Shown piece by piece: positions 41,379 to 52,935 of a stretch of DNA of 64,000 bases. Position 1 is the stretch's first letter. Each line of letters starts with the position of its first letter. A program made the position numbers and the translations under genes. The notes beneath the pieces were generated by a model. It was not told where the DNA came from, made no database searches, and was given only the letters and a program-made list of their open reading frames with translations. The stretch is from Limnanthes douglasii subsp. nivea (taxonomy: Eukaryota; Streptophyta; Magnoliopsida; Brassicales; Limnanthaceae): NCBI GenBank assembly GCA_036936605.1, contig JAUPFV010000002.1, positions 201,399,273 through 201,463,272 on the forward strand, given 5' to 3'.

Positions 41379-44149
41379 ATGTTCACAGCCAGAAATACGC
41401 CCTTACTAAAGGAGGTTGGCTTAATTTATATGAGTTAGAAGAAAAAAAAACTAGGGTTGTTGTCGGGTTACCTGCTTCTTCAGGTTGATTAGTTGTTACT
41501 TAATCTATAGATTAGAGCGGAGTTTTTCCATATGATTGACATCGTATTTCTTCTGAAACCTAGCTCAGCAGTGCAATCATATACATGTCATAGTCACTCT
41601 CCTCAATCAGTTAAGTCATCCTAACATAGAGAGGTCACTAATTGGAGGACTCATTCAACCTTCATAGCCATGGGTACAGATGTTGGTGAAAACACCCCAC
41701 ATCGAGTCACGAGGATTTCTAATACAAAAGACAAGTATTCCACATTGGACAAATCAACTAAAAATCCAATTGATCCACCACTTGTTGTTTACGATCTCTC
41801 TACACAAGTTTTGATCTCGGAGGAAGAAATCAATACAACCGAACATCCATTAGGGCCTATTATAACAGAAAATCCCTAAACTGCAACAACCGAGCTTCCT
41901 CCATTCGAGGAATAATATTTTGGTGTTTCTATAGAAAAGACACCGCAAGTGATGGAAGAGAATATGGACGACACTCGTGAAGATACTCCTTTAGAGACAT
42001 CTGGTCAAAGTGGGGATACTCAAAATGTTACTCGAGAAAAAGGTACCAAGGCGGTTATACCTGAATCTGAACCTCTTCCAGAGTCCCTTGTTGGGTGAGT
42101 TGGGCCCAACTTTACCAAGGTTATTTTCAAGGACTTTTTTGCCTTATAGAAAATACTGTATGTTTATTTTCATGGATCCAAACTAGTAAGGGTTCAAAAA
42201 ACATTGGGATCCCTAAATCACTCAAGATCAGGCTACCGCAACCTAGAGATACTCTGATGGACAGTTGGGCTGGAGAATTAGTATTTTATACTGATGTACT
42301 CAACTGGGGTCTTCTGTTTCCCCTAGATCCCTAAAATTCTGATGCCAATGGAACAACTAGTTGGTCTGGCTGGTTTGTGTTGTAAAGGTGATATCCTCTT
42401 TTACTAAATTAATATGGGATTGACTATAAGATGGTAGATGATCTTCTAGAAGCAGACGAGCCTTTGAAGACTCAGTTTCTTTTCATCAGTGGTGTTTGGG
42501 AAAATGGTGGAACGATTACTTCTAAAGGAAATTTGAGCATTCTCACAACATACTGGAAAAGCTCACGTAAGTCTTTAAGGATTTCTTCATTTTAATAGTT
42601 TAAAAAGAATCATTTCTTACTCCAGATTCATAAAATTACAGTAATCTCGAAACCCTTCGCACAACATTTGAAGGATGGGAAAATAACTTTTATGAAGTTG
42701 AATCAATGGGCCAACGTGTAGTGGTCAACCAAGTTTCACAATTACTATACTCTCGCAAATTTTGTGAGAGCCCATCTATGGAAAACAAATTCGATCCGTG
42801 AATGTTCATGGAAACAGTTTACCAATCTTCATCGATCCTCTGAAATTCTTAGAAAAAATGAGGTGGTTGATGGTAAACTGTTTCCACCAGTTAGGAATAG
42901 GGCTCCCAACCACCGTTACAAAACAACAACACCAACAAGAATAAGGGTAGTTCATCTAAATTAGTCCCCACACTAGAGAGTGACGGGAAACCTGATGAAA
43001 TTGATGCAGCTTTGTTGGAGGTTGTTTTATTTATTGTCTAAGAGGTTGAAATGCCTTCAGAATCTTCTGTTACTAAGAAGAAAAAAGGACAAAAGAGGAG
43101 TAAAGAAGGTAGCGACAAGAGAGAAAAGAAGGAGAATAAAAATATGATTGGTTCATAGATTATACTTTGATTAGAAGTTCCTTCTTCAACCACTCTCAAA
43201 GATATTCCTACTTAAAAGAACCGTAGAATCCAAACTTCCTCTCCTTAAACAACTTCAGAATCCGATTATCCTTCTCTAGTGATTCCTACAAAGGACAGGG
43301 CAGTAGTTGGAAGTTATCATCAGATAAATTACTTAGGGAACGTTAATTTCAAAGACTTTGAGCATGCTTTCCTTGAGTCTACTAGTCATACAAATGATGT
43401 GATATTTGGCGGGGTTTCCTTTTAAGTTTCTAAGGAGAATGAAGAATTGGGGTATGTTGTTTTGGGCTATGTAAGGCCAATTATTGAGTTTGAGAGACAA
43501 GTGTGAGATCAGGTTAAAAACATTTCGGTCTTCTTCGGGGTGAGAATCAAAAGTTAAAGAATTTTGTTGAGGCAGAGAAAAATAAGGTTGAAAATTGAGT
43601 GAGGAAATGAAAACCATCAATGAGGAGCTGGTTCAAACAAAATCTGACGGTGATAAACTGTAATCTAACTACAAATATTTGCAGTCATCCAGTTCCAAGG
43701 AAATCGCTTCTTTACAAAATCAGAAAACTGAGGACAAGTCTACCATTAAAAACTTGTCTGATGAAGAGAACAAGTTTGAAGATCTCCTTAAACAGAAACA
43801 AGATTAAATCACTTCTCTCAATGAAAATACTGCTCAAGGGGTAGATGATGTTGAGGATGCATATGCTGAAAAAGTGATAGAGTCCATACAAAAGAGGGAT
43901 GAATCAATCAAATCGGATATGATGTTGTTATTTCATAAGAGGTTCCCCAAATTGTCTCTTAGAGACATATAAAGACATGTGCTAGTTGATCTAATTCCTT
44001 ATCACAACGTGGCTTTAAGTGACAAGTATAATATTTCGAATGATTCAGAAGAATATGAATCCGATGAAGAGGATTCTAATAGCGAGAATCCAGAATAGAA
44101 AGAATAAGTAAATACTGATGGAACGAGCTCTAAGGTTAACATATTTTGA
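41379..44149 (+). pseudogene. Element C antisense ORF (aORF)
   Basis: Plus-strand aORF of element C. An upstream start (ATG 41379, MFTARNTPLTK-like after a small indel) precedes the conserved start at 41670 (MGTDVGENTPHRVTR). The N-terminal domain is at 42190-42330 (IPKSLKIRLPQPRDTLMD, VLNWGLLFPLDP) and 42430-42565 (MVDDLLEADE, FLFISGVWENG). A GT-AG intron lies at 42567-42641. Exon 2 reads KPFAQHLKDGKITFMKLNQW, then VRAHLWKTNSIRE. Coiled-coil sequence follows, then a RDESIKSDMMLLFHKRFPK motif near 43895, an acidic tail, and SSKVNIF before the stop. Numerous stops. Element H is inserted 50 bp upstream of the first ATG. Confidence 0.75.
42567..42641 (+). other. Intron in element C aORF (75 bp)
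   Basis: Donor GTAAGTC after AAAGCTCAC; acceptor ATTACAG before TAATCTCG. Removing it joins C + TA into a Leu codon and gives SSLISKPFAQHL in one frame, aligned with SDQLPKDF in element B. Confidence 0.75.
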
Positions 44150-44930
44150 TATATCTTTTTGTAAGCCTTTAATATGTACAAGGCATTTTTGGCGTGTGTG
44201 TTTTTATTGATCGGATAAGTTCGTGAAAGTCTTTAGTCGGGCCAAAGGATTTTGTAACTCTTTAATCAGATTTTATTTAGGCTTTCTGTAATTCAGAAGT
44301 AATTTTATGCTATCATATTTCCTTATTAAATCCGACCATAATTAAATATGTTATATTTAAAGGTTATTAAAACTTCGAATAAATGATTCATTTGAAGGTT
44401 TATAAACTTAATTTACTTGGGCTTAAGCAAAACATTCGAAGATAATCCATTCGAAGGAAATTTAACATAGCCTAAGCAAGCCATTCGTATGTAATCTATT
44501 CGAAGGTAACTTAACTTAGCCCAACCAAGCCATTCGAAGGTAATCTATTAGAAGAAAATTGAATAATCTGGGTAAGTCATTTGAATGTAATCCATTCGAA
44601 GGCAATTGAATAACTCGAACAAGCTATTTACAGGCAATCCATTTGAAGGCAATGAAAATTACCCCAACCAAGCCATTCAGGGGTAATATTTGAAGGCAAT
44701 AAAACTAAGTCCAGCCAAACCATTTGAAGGTAATCCATTTGAAGACAATAAAACTTATTGAAACATATTTTTAAAGGAAAAATATGATAGATTAAAAAAT
44801 AAAATGGACACCTCATTAAAACTTCTCCATGCCATAAGGGTAGGAAAGAGTATACCCCATAATATTTACATTGAACTAAAATAAAGTAAATATTCACTAT
44901 ACAAGTTTAGTATATATATAACCTCACGTG
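44150..44930. other. Element C convergent spacer
   Basis: Noncoding spacer between aORF and integrase. It contains the ~56-bp tandem repeat (44395-44760) and, at 44809-44858, the conserved motif (CACCTCATTAAAACTTCTCC, then GTAGGAAAGAGTATACCCC). No gene is seen. Confidence 0.6.
44395..44760. repeat. Tandem repeat, ~56-bp unit, in element C spacer
   Basis: About six to seven diverged units built on AAGCCATTCGAAGGTAATCC and ATTCGAAGGCAATTTAACT. The same unit appears once or twice in element A's spacer near 1610-1650. Confidence 0.75.
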
Positions 44931-46050
44931 CTCAAGATTCCATGGCTTTTTTTAAAAGGTTTCATTCTCGATCGAGTACTCTATACGTTCCTTGCTTAAT
45001 ACTTTCATGCACAATGTATGGTCTTTCCCAGTTCGGAGCCAGTTTCCAAAACTTCTTCTCTTTAGTGTGTGGAAACATTTTTCTTAACACTTTGTCTCCT
45101 ACTTTGAAGTTTCATTTTTTCGGTTTTAGACATACCTGCTTCTCATCTGGCCTTGTTAGTGAACGGTTCTCAAATGAGATTTTATTTTTCTTTTCTCAAT
45201 TAGGTCCAACTGAGCCCTTACTGCACCCTCATTATTCTCTTCAGAATAATTCTGAACTTTGAAAGAAGGAAAAGTAGCTTCTATTGGTGTTATTGCATCT
45301 TATCCATACACTAAAGCAAATGGAGAGTCTTGAGTAGTTGTGTGGGGAATAGTTCGGTAAGCCCATAGTACTTATTGTAGATAATTTTGCATTTTCCCGG
45401 CTGCTCCCTCCAAGTTATTCTTCAAACCCTTTAAAATCGTTTGATTTGCTAACTCAACTTGTCCATTGGCCTGAGGATGAAAATGAGAAGAGAAACAATA
45501 ACGAATCCCTCTCAATGCACAAAATAATTTCATGTTTTTGTTGTCGATTTGAGGAACGTTTTCTATAGTGACACGTTTGGAATGCCAAACCTACAACAGA
45601 TGTTAGATATAATAAATTTTATTATTTTTTTGGGCGTTGTCTCGAATAATGGTGCAGCTTTTACCCATTTCGAAAAATAATCAATTTCCATGATGATCGT
45701 ACGAAATCTGGCAAAAGCCATTAATAGTGGCCCAACTAAATCAAGTCTCCATCTATCAAAGGGCACCGCTTCAGATACAGAAATCATGGCTTCTGCCGGT
45801 ATATGGATTGCATTTTCATACCTTTGACAAGGATCGCGTCTTTTGACAAAGTCTTTAGTGTCTGCCATAATAGAAGGCCAATAATATGCTGCTAATAAAA
45901 CCATTCTAATTAAAGCCTTGTAGCCACAATGTGTTGATCCTTCCCCATCATATAACTATGATAGAACAGTTTGTGATTCGTCGAATCCGAGGCAATGCAA
46001 TAAATATCTGTTGAATGACTTCTTATAAAGAATCCCTCTTAAAGCCAAAA
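44931..46050 (-). pseudogene. Element C integrase
   Basis: Minus-strand integrase. N-terminal zinc finger near 45904-45800 (LLAAYYWPSIMADTKDFVK, then RDPCQRYENAIHIP; one Cys reads Arg). Core: FDRWRLDLVGPLLMAFARFR and IMEIDYFSKWVKAAPL. Around 45560 the second catalytic motif reads TIENVPQIDNK, so the Asp is Glu. The remaining core and C-terminal part (45500-44940) are legible in pieces: FHPQANGQVELAN-like and TTQDSPFALVYG-like near 45330-45470. Frameshifts are frequent. Confidence 0.75.
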
Positions 46051-46895
46051 ATCAATTTGCTTTAAATTTTAGCTTTTTGGCAGAAAATTTATCCTTATAT
46101 AAAAATTGATTAGTAATAAACCCTTAGATGTTGTACCTCCAATATGGAGAGTCTATGGCAGGTATCTGAAATTTTTCTTCCATTTCGGGACATTATTGTA
46201 CCAGGATTCAAGGGTACGCTTCAGAGTAGTGTATAGTGGCTAGAGAATCATCCATTGCATTTTCCGATATTGGCATATGTGTATACTTAAAACTGGTTGA
46301 GACTTACTTTAACACCTTTAAGTATTTCACCAAATGATCTTTCTTGGTTTCCGATTGTCCATTGCTTGATGAATGAATAAATGTGATTCACTTAATAATT
46401 GGATCCTTTTGGAACCACATATCTGATCCAATCTTAACCCTATTATTCCTGCCTTATATTCTGATTCATTGTTGGATGCTCTAAAACTAAAGTGAATTTC
46501 TTGGTATATTGAATCCCCGAAGAGGGAAATTAGGCAAATCCCAGCACCACATCATATCATACTAGATCCACTATTTGTTTGAACTATCCATTTCTTCTCA
46601 CGCTTATTGGCTTGAACTTCCTCATTAGGTATTTTGGAACGAACCTCAACTAGAAAAGCAGCTAAAGCTTGAGCTTTGATTGCATTTCGAGTGACCATTT
46701 AGTCATTCGGCCCGATATATCTGATTTTTGTAACATATTCTTCAGGGGAAAAAAGGTTCGAAATGTGATGGAGTGTGCTTGAATATATAACCTCATTATT
46801 TTGGTCGCTATTAACAATTCCAAAGGTAAGTTTTTCCAACTATAAGTATATTTTCTCAACTTCTAACAAACTCTTACTAATATAGTAAACAGGGC
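46051..46895 (-). pseudogene. Element C dual RNase H region
   Basis: Minus-strand. 46859-46662 reads NLPLELLIATKIMRLYIQAH, FFPLKNMLQKSDISGRMTKW, the connection between the two RNase H domains. Downward, degraded archaeal-type RNase H follows: GAGICLISLFG-like near 46530, FRASNNESEYKAGI near 46470 and TENAMDDSLATIHYSEAYP near 46240. Stops throughout. Confidence 0.7.
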
Positions 46896-47960
46896 GAGAT
46901 AATTATCAACTTCTCGTACTAATACTGTACTCACAACGTAATATGACATTGTTATGTACATACCTTTCCCCAGCAACGGGTTTGAATAAAGTTTTGGCTG
47001 AAGATAGATGTCGTTTAATTTCGAGGAATTTTTTTTCATAGTTTGGGGACCAGTTGAATTTTTTTGTATTTCTCAAGACTTGGAAAAAGTAGGCACACTT
47101 ATTCGATGACCTCGAAATAAACCTGTTTAATGCTGCTAATCTACCAGTTAATATATGTACTTCTTTAGTAGTCCGACGTGGATTTCTGGATAACAAAACA
47201 TGCAATTGGTTTGGGTTATCTTGAATCCCTTTCTCATCTATGATGTAGCCCAAAAATTTATTGAATCGGACACCAAAAGTACATTTTCAAGATTTAATTT
47301 CAGGTTGATGGCTTCGAGGTTAGAAAACATTTCTCACATGTTGGAGATGTGATCTGGCGATTTTAACCATCATGTCATCGATATAAACTTCTAGATTTCT
47401 TCCAATTTGGTCCGTAAATGCTTTATTAACCAATCGTTCATAAGTAACTCCACCATTATTTAACCCAATAGGCATTACTTTATAACAATAAAGCCCCATA
47501 TCAATTATGAATGTAGTATGATCCTGATCGTTCAGATCAATCTATATCTCGTTATACCCGATAAAAACATCCATGAAGGATCATAAATTATTCTTAGATG
47601 TGGAGTCTACCAAGTGATCTATCTGAGGCACTGGAAATGATCTTTGGGATAATCTCTGTTAAGATCTGTATAATCAATACACATATGCCATTTGGCATTT
47701 TTCTTTTTGACAAAGGACCAGATTAGCAGTCCAAATAGAATACTGGGATTCTTTAATGTGAACACCTTGGTTAACTAATCCACCTCTTGCCATCACTAGA
47801 CCACCACTACACCCTCATTGCACCAAGCAAACACGTGTAAATTCTTAAATAAAAATAACAACAATTTTTCTTTTAATTCTAATGGTAATTTGGATCCGAC
47901 CCTGAAGTTTTTCCCTTATGCCAGATGATGAACTTCAACCTCTTCTATTGGGATAACAAC
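46896..47960 (-). pseudogene. Element C reverse transcriptase
   Basis: Minus-strand RT. An FVKKKNAKWHMCIDYTDLN-type motif is readable near 47680-47715, VYIDDMM (intact catalytic pair) near 47365-47385, then FGVRFNKFLGYIIDEKGIQ and VHILTGRLAALNRFISRSSN at 47253-46906. Two or more frameshifts and several stops. Same order as element B. Confidence 0.75.
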
Positions 47961-48715
47961 ACAAGAGCCTCCCTTGGATCATCTATCTCATTCGATTCCA
48001 CAGAAGACTCTACTAATTGCTAATATTTTTTCGTTCGTGTTGCTTTCAATGGTTTGGAGCAAGAGCAGTGACATAAGATTCCCTTTCCACAAACTGGCTA
48101 CTTTGGACCACCCTTACTTGACTTCCAGCAGCATATTTCAACATTGGGGAACAGTTGATGTTATTGCATGCATCCTATATAACCAAAATCTACCGAATAT
48201 CACATTATAAGACGTCAGAAAATCAACTAGTATAAATAAAATCCTTACCATTTTTTGGAATGACCATTTTGCTAGCAAGGCCTCTCCTTCAACTTCTCCA
48301 ATTACCTCAGCAGAGTTCCTAGTAAACCCCACTATGGTTCTATTTGAACGATGAAAACCCGAAGGATTTTTCATTTTTATATAGGCAGATAAAAATAAAA
48401 TATTTGGTGAACCGCCTGTATCAATCAAGATTCTTCGTATTTCATTGCCTTCAATAGATGCTCATATCACCACAACATATTCATGAGGGCCAACAATTTC
48501 TCTTAGGTCATCCTCGTCAAACATAATGAAAGGGTTAGGGTTTTGATAGAGGTATGTAGACATTTTGCTTTCTAACCGAGTGGTCAACCTGTTCACATGT
48601 CTTTTCCTGAAGCAGCTTGATCGCACCGTTACAGTATACCACCCAAAAATAGTTAAAGATTCGAAGTAGCGACATAGATTAGATACTTTTGATGGTCTTT
48701 CCGTTATCACACAAA
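47961..48715 (-). pseudogene. Element C protease and gag end
   Basis: The minus strand from 48710 reads PFIMFDEDDLREIVGPHEY, then RRILIDTGGSPNILFLSAYI with the protease active site DTG, NRTIVGFTRNSAEVIGEVEG, and a C-terminal VIFGRFWLYRMHAITST. The order matches element B (ILVDTGSSANILFL, SIVGFTWSSADVIGE). The element is cut off at about 48715; most of gag, the PBS and the 5' LTR are absent. Confidence 0.8.
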
Positions 48716-48761
48716 CTTGATTCTGATCTACATCGGGGTCTAAGTACTCTTAAATCAAACC

Positions 48762-48977
48762 GTATTAATTAGTTGTTCCACAATTATAGGGATAATGACG
48801 TTAGTGGGTTAGTGGCGCTTTAAGCGCGAACATATGTAACGGCCCACTAACTCGTACATTATAAATAGGTAGAACATATCTATGAATGAATAGATCTTTT
48901 TTGGTTTATTTCTTTCTTAGCTAAAATATTAAAGACTTTACCGTGGTAGAAGTTGTTACTTCCACGAGTAAACTGAC
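48762..48977 (+). repeat. Partial LTR (R-U5 side), F/H-related
   Basis: Matches the 3' third of the F LTR: GTTCCACAATTATAGGGATA, TTAGTGGCGCTTTAAGCGCG, TACATTATAAATAGG (TATA) and CTTTACCGTGGTAGAAGTTGT. The terminal ...TTAACA is not preserved. It abuts the broken 5' end of element C. No PBS follows. Confidence 0.7.
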
Positions 48978-49640
48978 TTTGATCAGCTAGAAAGCCCTCT
49001 AAATCACAACATTCAAACATTTCTACGGAAAGCAACGAAGGACCCTTATCTATCGACGACCGTGATCCTATTCTATGCCATGCATTAGCACTGAGTGATG
49101 GTCCACCTGCAGTGCCAGTTCCTTCAGAATTGCAGGATATAATTGACTTTCTATATTTGACATTATGCCTCCACCACCACCGGAAGAAGTCTCCATATCC
49201 GGATTTCCTCTCCTTCAGGATTTCCTCTCCTTCACGACAACCGAAGAGACCTGATCCTTCTCAAATTCCTTCACGGCAGAGACTTCAAACCCAAAGACGC
49301 ATTAACCATGTTCATAAACAGTTCAAAACAGTTCAGCAGCAGAAGCTACAAACTTAATAGACCAGAACCTTCCTTTAGGTACTACTGCACATCTTTGTCT
49401 TCCATTTGCCGGTGGTATTCCATTCTTGATATACCACACTTGCTTCAAGTTACTGCGGACGCCTAAGGAAACACACAAAAACTAAAGTGTGAAGCCTGTG
49501 GTGTAGTAATTAGTTTCACCATTGAGAACAAGAAGCCTACTTTCACACTTGACTACTACAGAAATCGACGGAGACTCAAGTATTTCTAGTCGCAGAACCA
49601 AAAGAATTCTTATTTGATAAAGCCTAAGTAGAGAATCCAA
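48978..49640. other. No confident gene; possible 3' part of FRIGIDA-like pseudogene
   Basis: A plus-strand open frame (49112-49357) is basic and Gln-rich but unrecognised. The minus strand may continue the degraded FRIGIDA-like gene. GGATTTCCTCTCCTTCA is repeated directly near 49200-49235. Confidence 0.35.
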
Positions 49641-50300
49641 TCAAAGGGAGTCTACCTCTTCCTCCAGAAAAGTGTGAACATCAACAACCGTGAACTCCCT
49701 AAAATTGGATCCACCATACCTAGAATCAAACCCTCGAGCATCACTATACACGCCCATCCCAGGTCGTTGTTGGCTCTCAGTCCTCTTTTGTTGACGGAAA
49801 ACACCTTCGATACCGTTTCGAGCACAAATCTCGTCGGATCGTGATATTCCAACTAAGCCGTCGGAATCTTCGTACATAAGCAATCAAGCTCCTTCTTTCT
49901 CTCCGTCACACACTTCCGGAACCCTCTCGAGTCCACTTTCAGCAAAATATTTTCAATGCATACAACAAAACTTCTCCGCCATCGACTTCACCGTTCCAAT
50001 TTGAACCTTTGTGTTCTCAGAGCGAATCCAATATTGTTTTAATTTTCTCCTCTACTTTCCCCATGGAGATCTCGATGCAACCATTGGTTATGACTTCTTG
50101 CTCCTTCAATGAGTTCAACGAAGCTTCAGTGTCGTGATTTAAAATTTTGATTTTGAGCTTCAAGGCATCTGATTTTTTGAGGATGTTCATACAAAAGTTC
50201 AGCTTATCATGAGCGACGTCTGCCGCTGGCACTAGTCGAAACTCGCTGAGTCAACTCGGATGACCCACCGCGATCGGGGTTCGACCATATCGCCAATTTG
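49641..50300 (-). pseudogene. FRL: FRIGIDA-like (FRL) pseudogene fragment
   Basis: Host-derived fragment of a FRIGIDA-like protein, the plant family related to the flowering regulator FRIGIDA. The minus strand from about 50290 reads QRQTSLM in one frame, then (50232-50017) a coiled-coil segment LKKSDALKLKIKILNHDTEA and SLNSLKEQEVITNG. Then VDSRGFRKCVTERRKELDCL, FVLETVSKVFSVNKRGL, NDLGWACIVMLEGL and MVDPILGSSRLL (to 49652), followed by DVHTFL in another frame. These match, in order, the family's N-terminal coiled coil and the start of the Frigida domain. At least one stop (KIPTA-TAG) and several frameshifts are present. It lies among LTR pieces with no visible introns. Confidence 0.75.
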
Positions 50301-51590
50301 GATTTGTCGTTTATTCAACTACAGTTGATTCCACTCGCTAGGGAGAGTCAGAGAGGAGAAGGTGTTGTTATTCATAGCTTGAGTCTCTTTTTAAGAACCA
50401 CAAGAGGCGTGTAGGTTCCAGTCGAAGAGCATGATACTCAAAAAAGGATATGCTTCCCCCCAAAGACAAAATAGATGATCCAGAAGAAGATCATGTTTGT
50501 CAATTTGAAAAACTTCCTTCTCAAATATGATATAGTGGCTGTTTCCAGAAGAAGATGTTACTCAACATATGGAATTCCATCCCCCAACTTACAATAATAC
50601 TGTTCCCGAGGCGGCACTGCTACGGTGCTACTCGTCTTGATAACGAATAAGCAATTCATAGGCTATCTGTTTCCGAGATGTTTCGACTTATTAAAGATAA
50701 TTTGATTTGATTGGAGATCGATTATAAGAAAAAAAAAACACTTAAGGAACCGGATAAAAAAATTATAAGCCAATTCCGCCATCATCAATTGGTAAAAAAA
50801 ATCTTCATTTTCATGTTCAAAAAGGCTATAAGCCGAGTAATCTCCATCTTTATAATCGTCAATATTATAAGTCAAGTAATCCTCATCTCCACGATAGAAA
50901 AAGCTGCCAATCCTTGATAGAGAAAAATCTATATGTTAAAAGATCTCCATCTCTACGACATAAATGGTTATAGGCCAAGTAATCTCCATCTTCATGGTAG
51001 AAAATGTTATAAGCCAAAATGATCTCCATCTTCATGTGTTTGTTGCATACTTCTCTTCATCCTTACAATTAGCGGACAGGTCATTGACCACGGATACGGG
51101 CTACGCAAGGGGCCATACTGAGCCCAGACCATAGAGTCTATAATACGAACGGGCTAATTGGTCATGCCTACGGGCTACGTAAAGGTCATACTGAGCCTAA
51201 GACCTTGTACACGGTATATAAGCGAATTGATCAAGTATCAAGCCTCTGTGAGGGCCACACAATGGGTCTAATCGATCTCGCCGCGCATAAGCTGAGGAGT
51301 AAATCTCACGCATAGCTACGCAATGAGCCTCTTTGAGCTCGATCTTGTAAGAAAAGACACCACAAAAGTTGAACAAACACATAAATATCAGCTCATGGGT
51401 AACAAATTCGCCAATTCCCACGCCTCGATGTATGCCACCCATAAGTCAACTAATCGTTGAAGTTTTTCAAATCACCCACAACTGTCATCCATGTGTCACT
51501 TAGCATGGGGGCCTCTTAATACCTATTAATCTGCTCGGCTAGTTCTTGTACTTCATCGATTCTCCGCTTCTCACGCACAATCCATGAATT
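50301..51590. other. Noncoding; retrotransposon 3' region with tandem repeats
   Basis: From 50780 to 51040, about five diverged ~45-bp units built on TTATAAGCCAAGTAATCTCC. From 51070 to 51400, units containing GGGCTACGCAA, CCATACTGAG and CGAACGGGCTAATTGG match the spacer of element H. Together with the polypurine tract and LTR that follow, this is the 3' end of an H-related plus-strand element whose coding part is lost. 50301-50780 has no recognisable feature. Confidence 0.55.
50780..51040. repeat. Tandem repeat, ~45-bp unit
   Basis: Repeated GGCTATAAGCCGAGTAATCT / TTATAAGTCAAGTAATCCTC / GTTATAGGCCAAGTAATCTC units, each followed by CATCTTCATG-GTAGAAAA-like sequence. About five copies. Confidence 0.7.
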
Positions 51591-51601
51591 AGAGGGCGCC
51601 C
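51591..51601 (+). other. Polypurine tract before LTR
   Basis: AGAGGGCGCCC immediately before TGATAAGGGG, the same arrangement as in element H. Confidence 0.55.
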
Positions 51602-52258
51602 TGATAAGGGGATATTCTCTATCTGATACATAACAAGGGAAGCCGAGCATAAGACAACAATCAAAGAGTATAAAGCAACAGTGAACGCAACATAAATCTG
51701 AGCAGCAAGCAAGGAGAATAAAGACCTCGAGCATAACCAAAGTCTTTGGAAGAAAGCAGAGTTGGTCCAACTATAGAGCGACTCGTAGATGCAGATCTAA
51801 TCGAACAAGCAGTTCACCGAGCAAAGAAGTTGGTAGGCAGTCCATCATAAACAGAGAACCGGGCAAGATTTGTGACAGAGTAAAAGATGGTTGATAGAAA
51901 GCACGTTCGGCCTAATACACAGATAACATCGACTGAGCTCGATTTATAACATAAACCGTCAAAGTAACGGCGGAATGTTATATTAGTGAACTTAGTCAAA
52001 CCACTAATGCTTAAATCATAAATTTAGGCTCCATGATGTAAATGCACTCGCACATATACTTAATGGGAGCAATTATTCTAGTAACTTCCATTAATTGGAG
52101 GCATATAAATAGGAGCTAAGTATCAGATGTAAAAGAACAAGATTTCTTTCTTTTATACGATAATACAACTATATGTTTTTCTTTCTTTTCCTCTATATTT
52201 CTTTGTTTTTTTATATCACAATAGTTTAGGTGATTTGTTAGGAAATTTATCATTAACA
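51602..52258 (+). repeat. LTR (657 bp), H/F-related
   Basis: Begins TGATAAGGGGATATTC and ends ATCATTAACA. TATA box (GCATATAAATAGG) near 52107. The polypurine tract on its left marks it as a 3' LTR of the element whose end lies at 50780-51600. No PBS follows on its right; gag-like sequence of another family starts within 100 bp. Confidence 0.75.
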
Positions 52259-52339
52259 ATAACCATAAAGCCTTTGCGGCTTGACAACCCTTATTCCAAA
52301 GTCTCCCTTCTCCAAATTGGTCAAGAAAGTGTAAATTTT

Positions 52340-52720
52340 GACTATGGCTGACCTAATCACCCTTGTGCAGAAATACAACAACCTTGAAGAAGCCGATACA
52401 CCAAATGATCAAGGAGGGGAAGATGCCCTGTGAAATAACAAAGCAGTCACTTTCTTTGAAGAGGCACACCTGCCTCGACCATCGTGACAGCAACCCCACT
52501 ATCAACAATTGACTGTATCGAATTCCTATCTTTACAACCGGATTAAGAAAACTAATCTCCTAGCGCATCTGAGAAAGATGTCCTCACACCCGGCAAGTAG
52601 AAATCGCAATAAATATTATGATTACCACTGGGACCATGACCATACCATGGAGTAATTTTGAAGCAAAATATTGAAAAGCTCATCGAGCGAGGACACCTAA
52701 ACTAATTTATTAGGCTGTCG
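52340..52720 (+). pseudogene. Element E gag C-terminal remnant
   Basis: Starts near MADLITLVQKYNNLEEAD. A degraded zinc-knuckle region is legible at about 52608-52705: YYDYHWDHDHTME, KQNIEKLIERGHL, matching the usual YCRFHRDHGH...LIRRGHL pattern of plant gypsy gag proteins with the cysteines lost. Several stops. Too diverged from F and H to be the same family. Confidence 0.55.
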
Positions 52721-52935
52721 ATGGGGGAGCATCTTAGACGACCCCGAAGTCATCAAGTGTGCCTCGCAGTCCACATGACCAAATAAAATGGTGGGAAAAG
52801 TTTGAATGTCTAAACGAACATCCTAACATGGAGAACTACAGAGGAAATAAATTGAAAATGTACATCCTCATCCTCCACGATGGAACTAGTTGAACAGGTT
52901 ACACACATAAATCCCGCAAATGCTACATTTGGAAA

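Noticed and set aside
48762..52258. A single LTR retrotransposon carrying the FRIGIDA-like fragment between two LTRs
   Set aside because: The partial LTR at 48762 resembles F/H, but the LTR at 51602 is too different in its TATA-proximal part to be its partner. Capture remains possible but unsupported.
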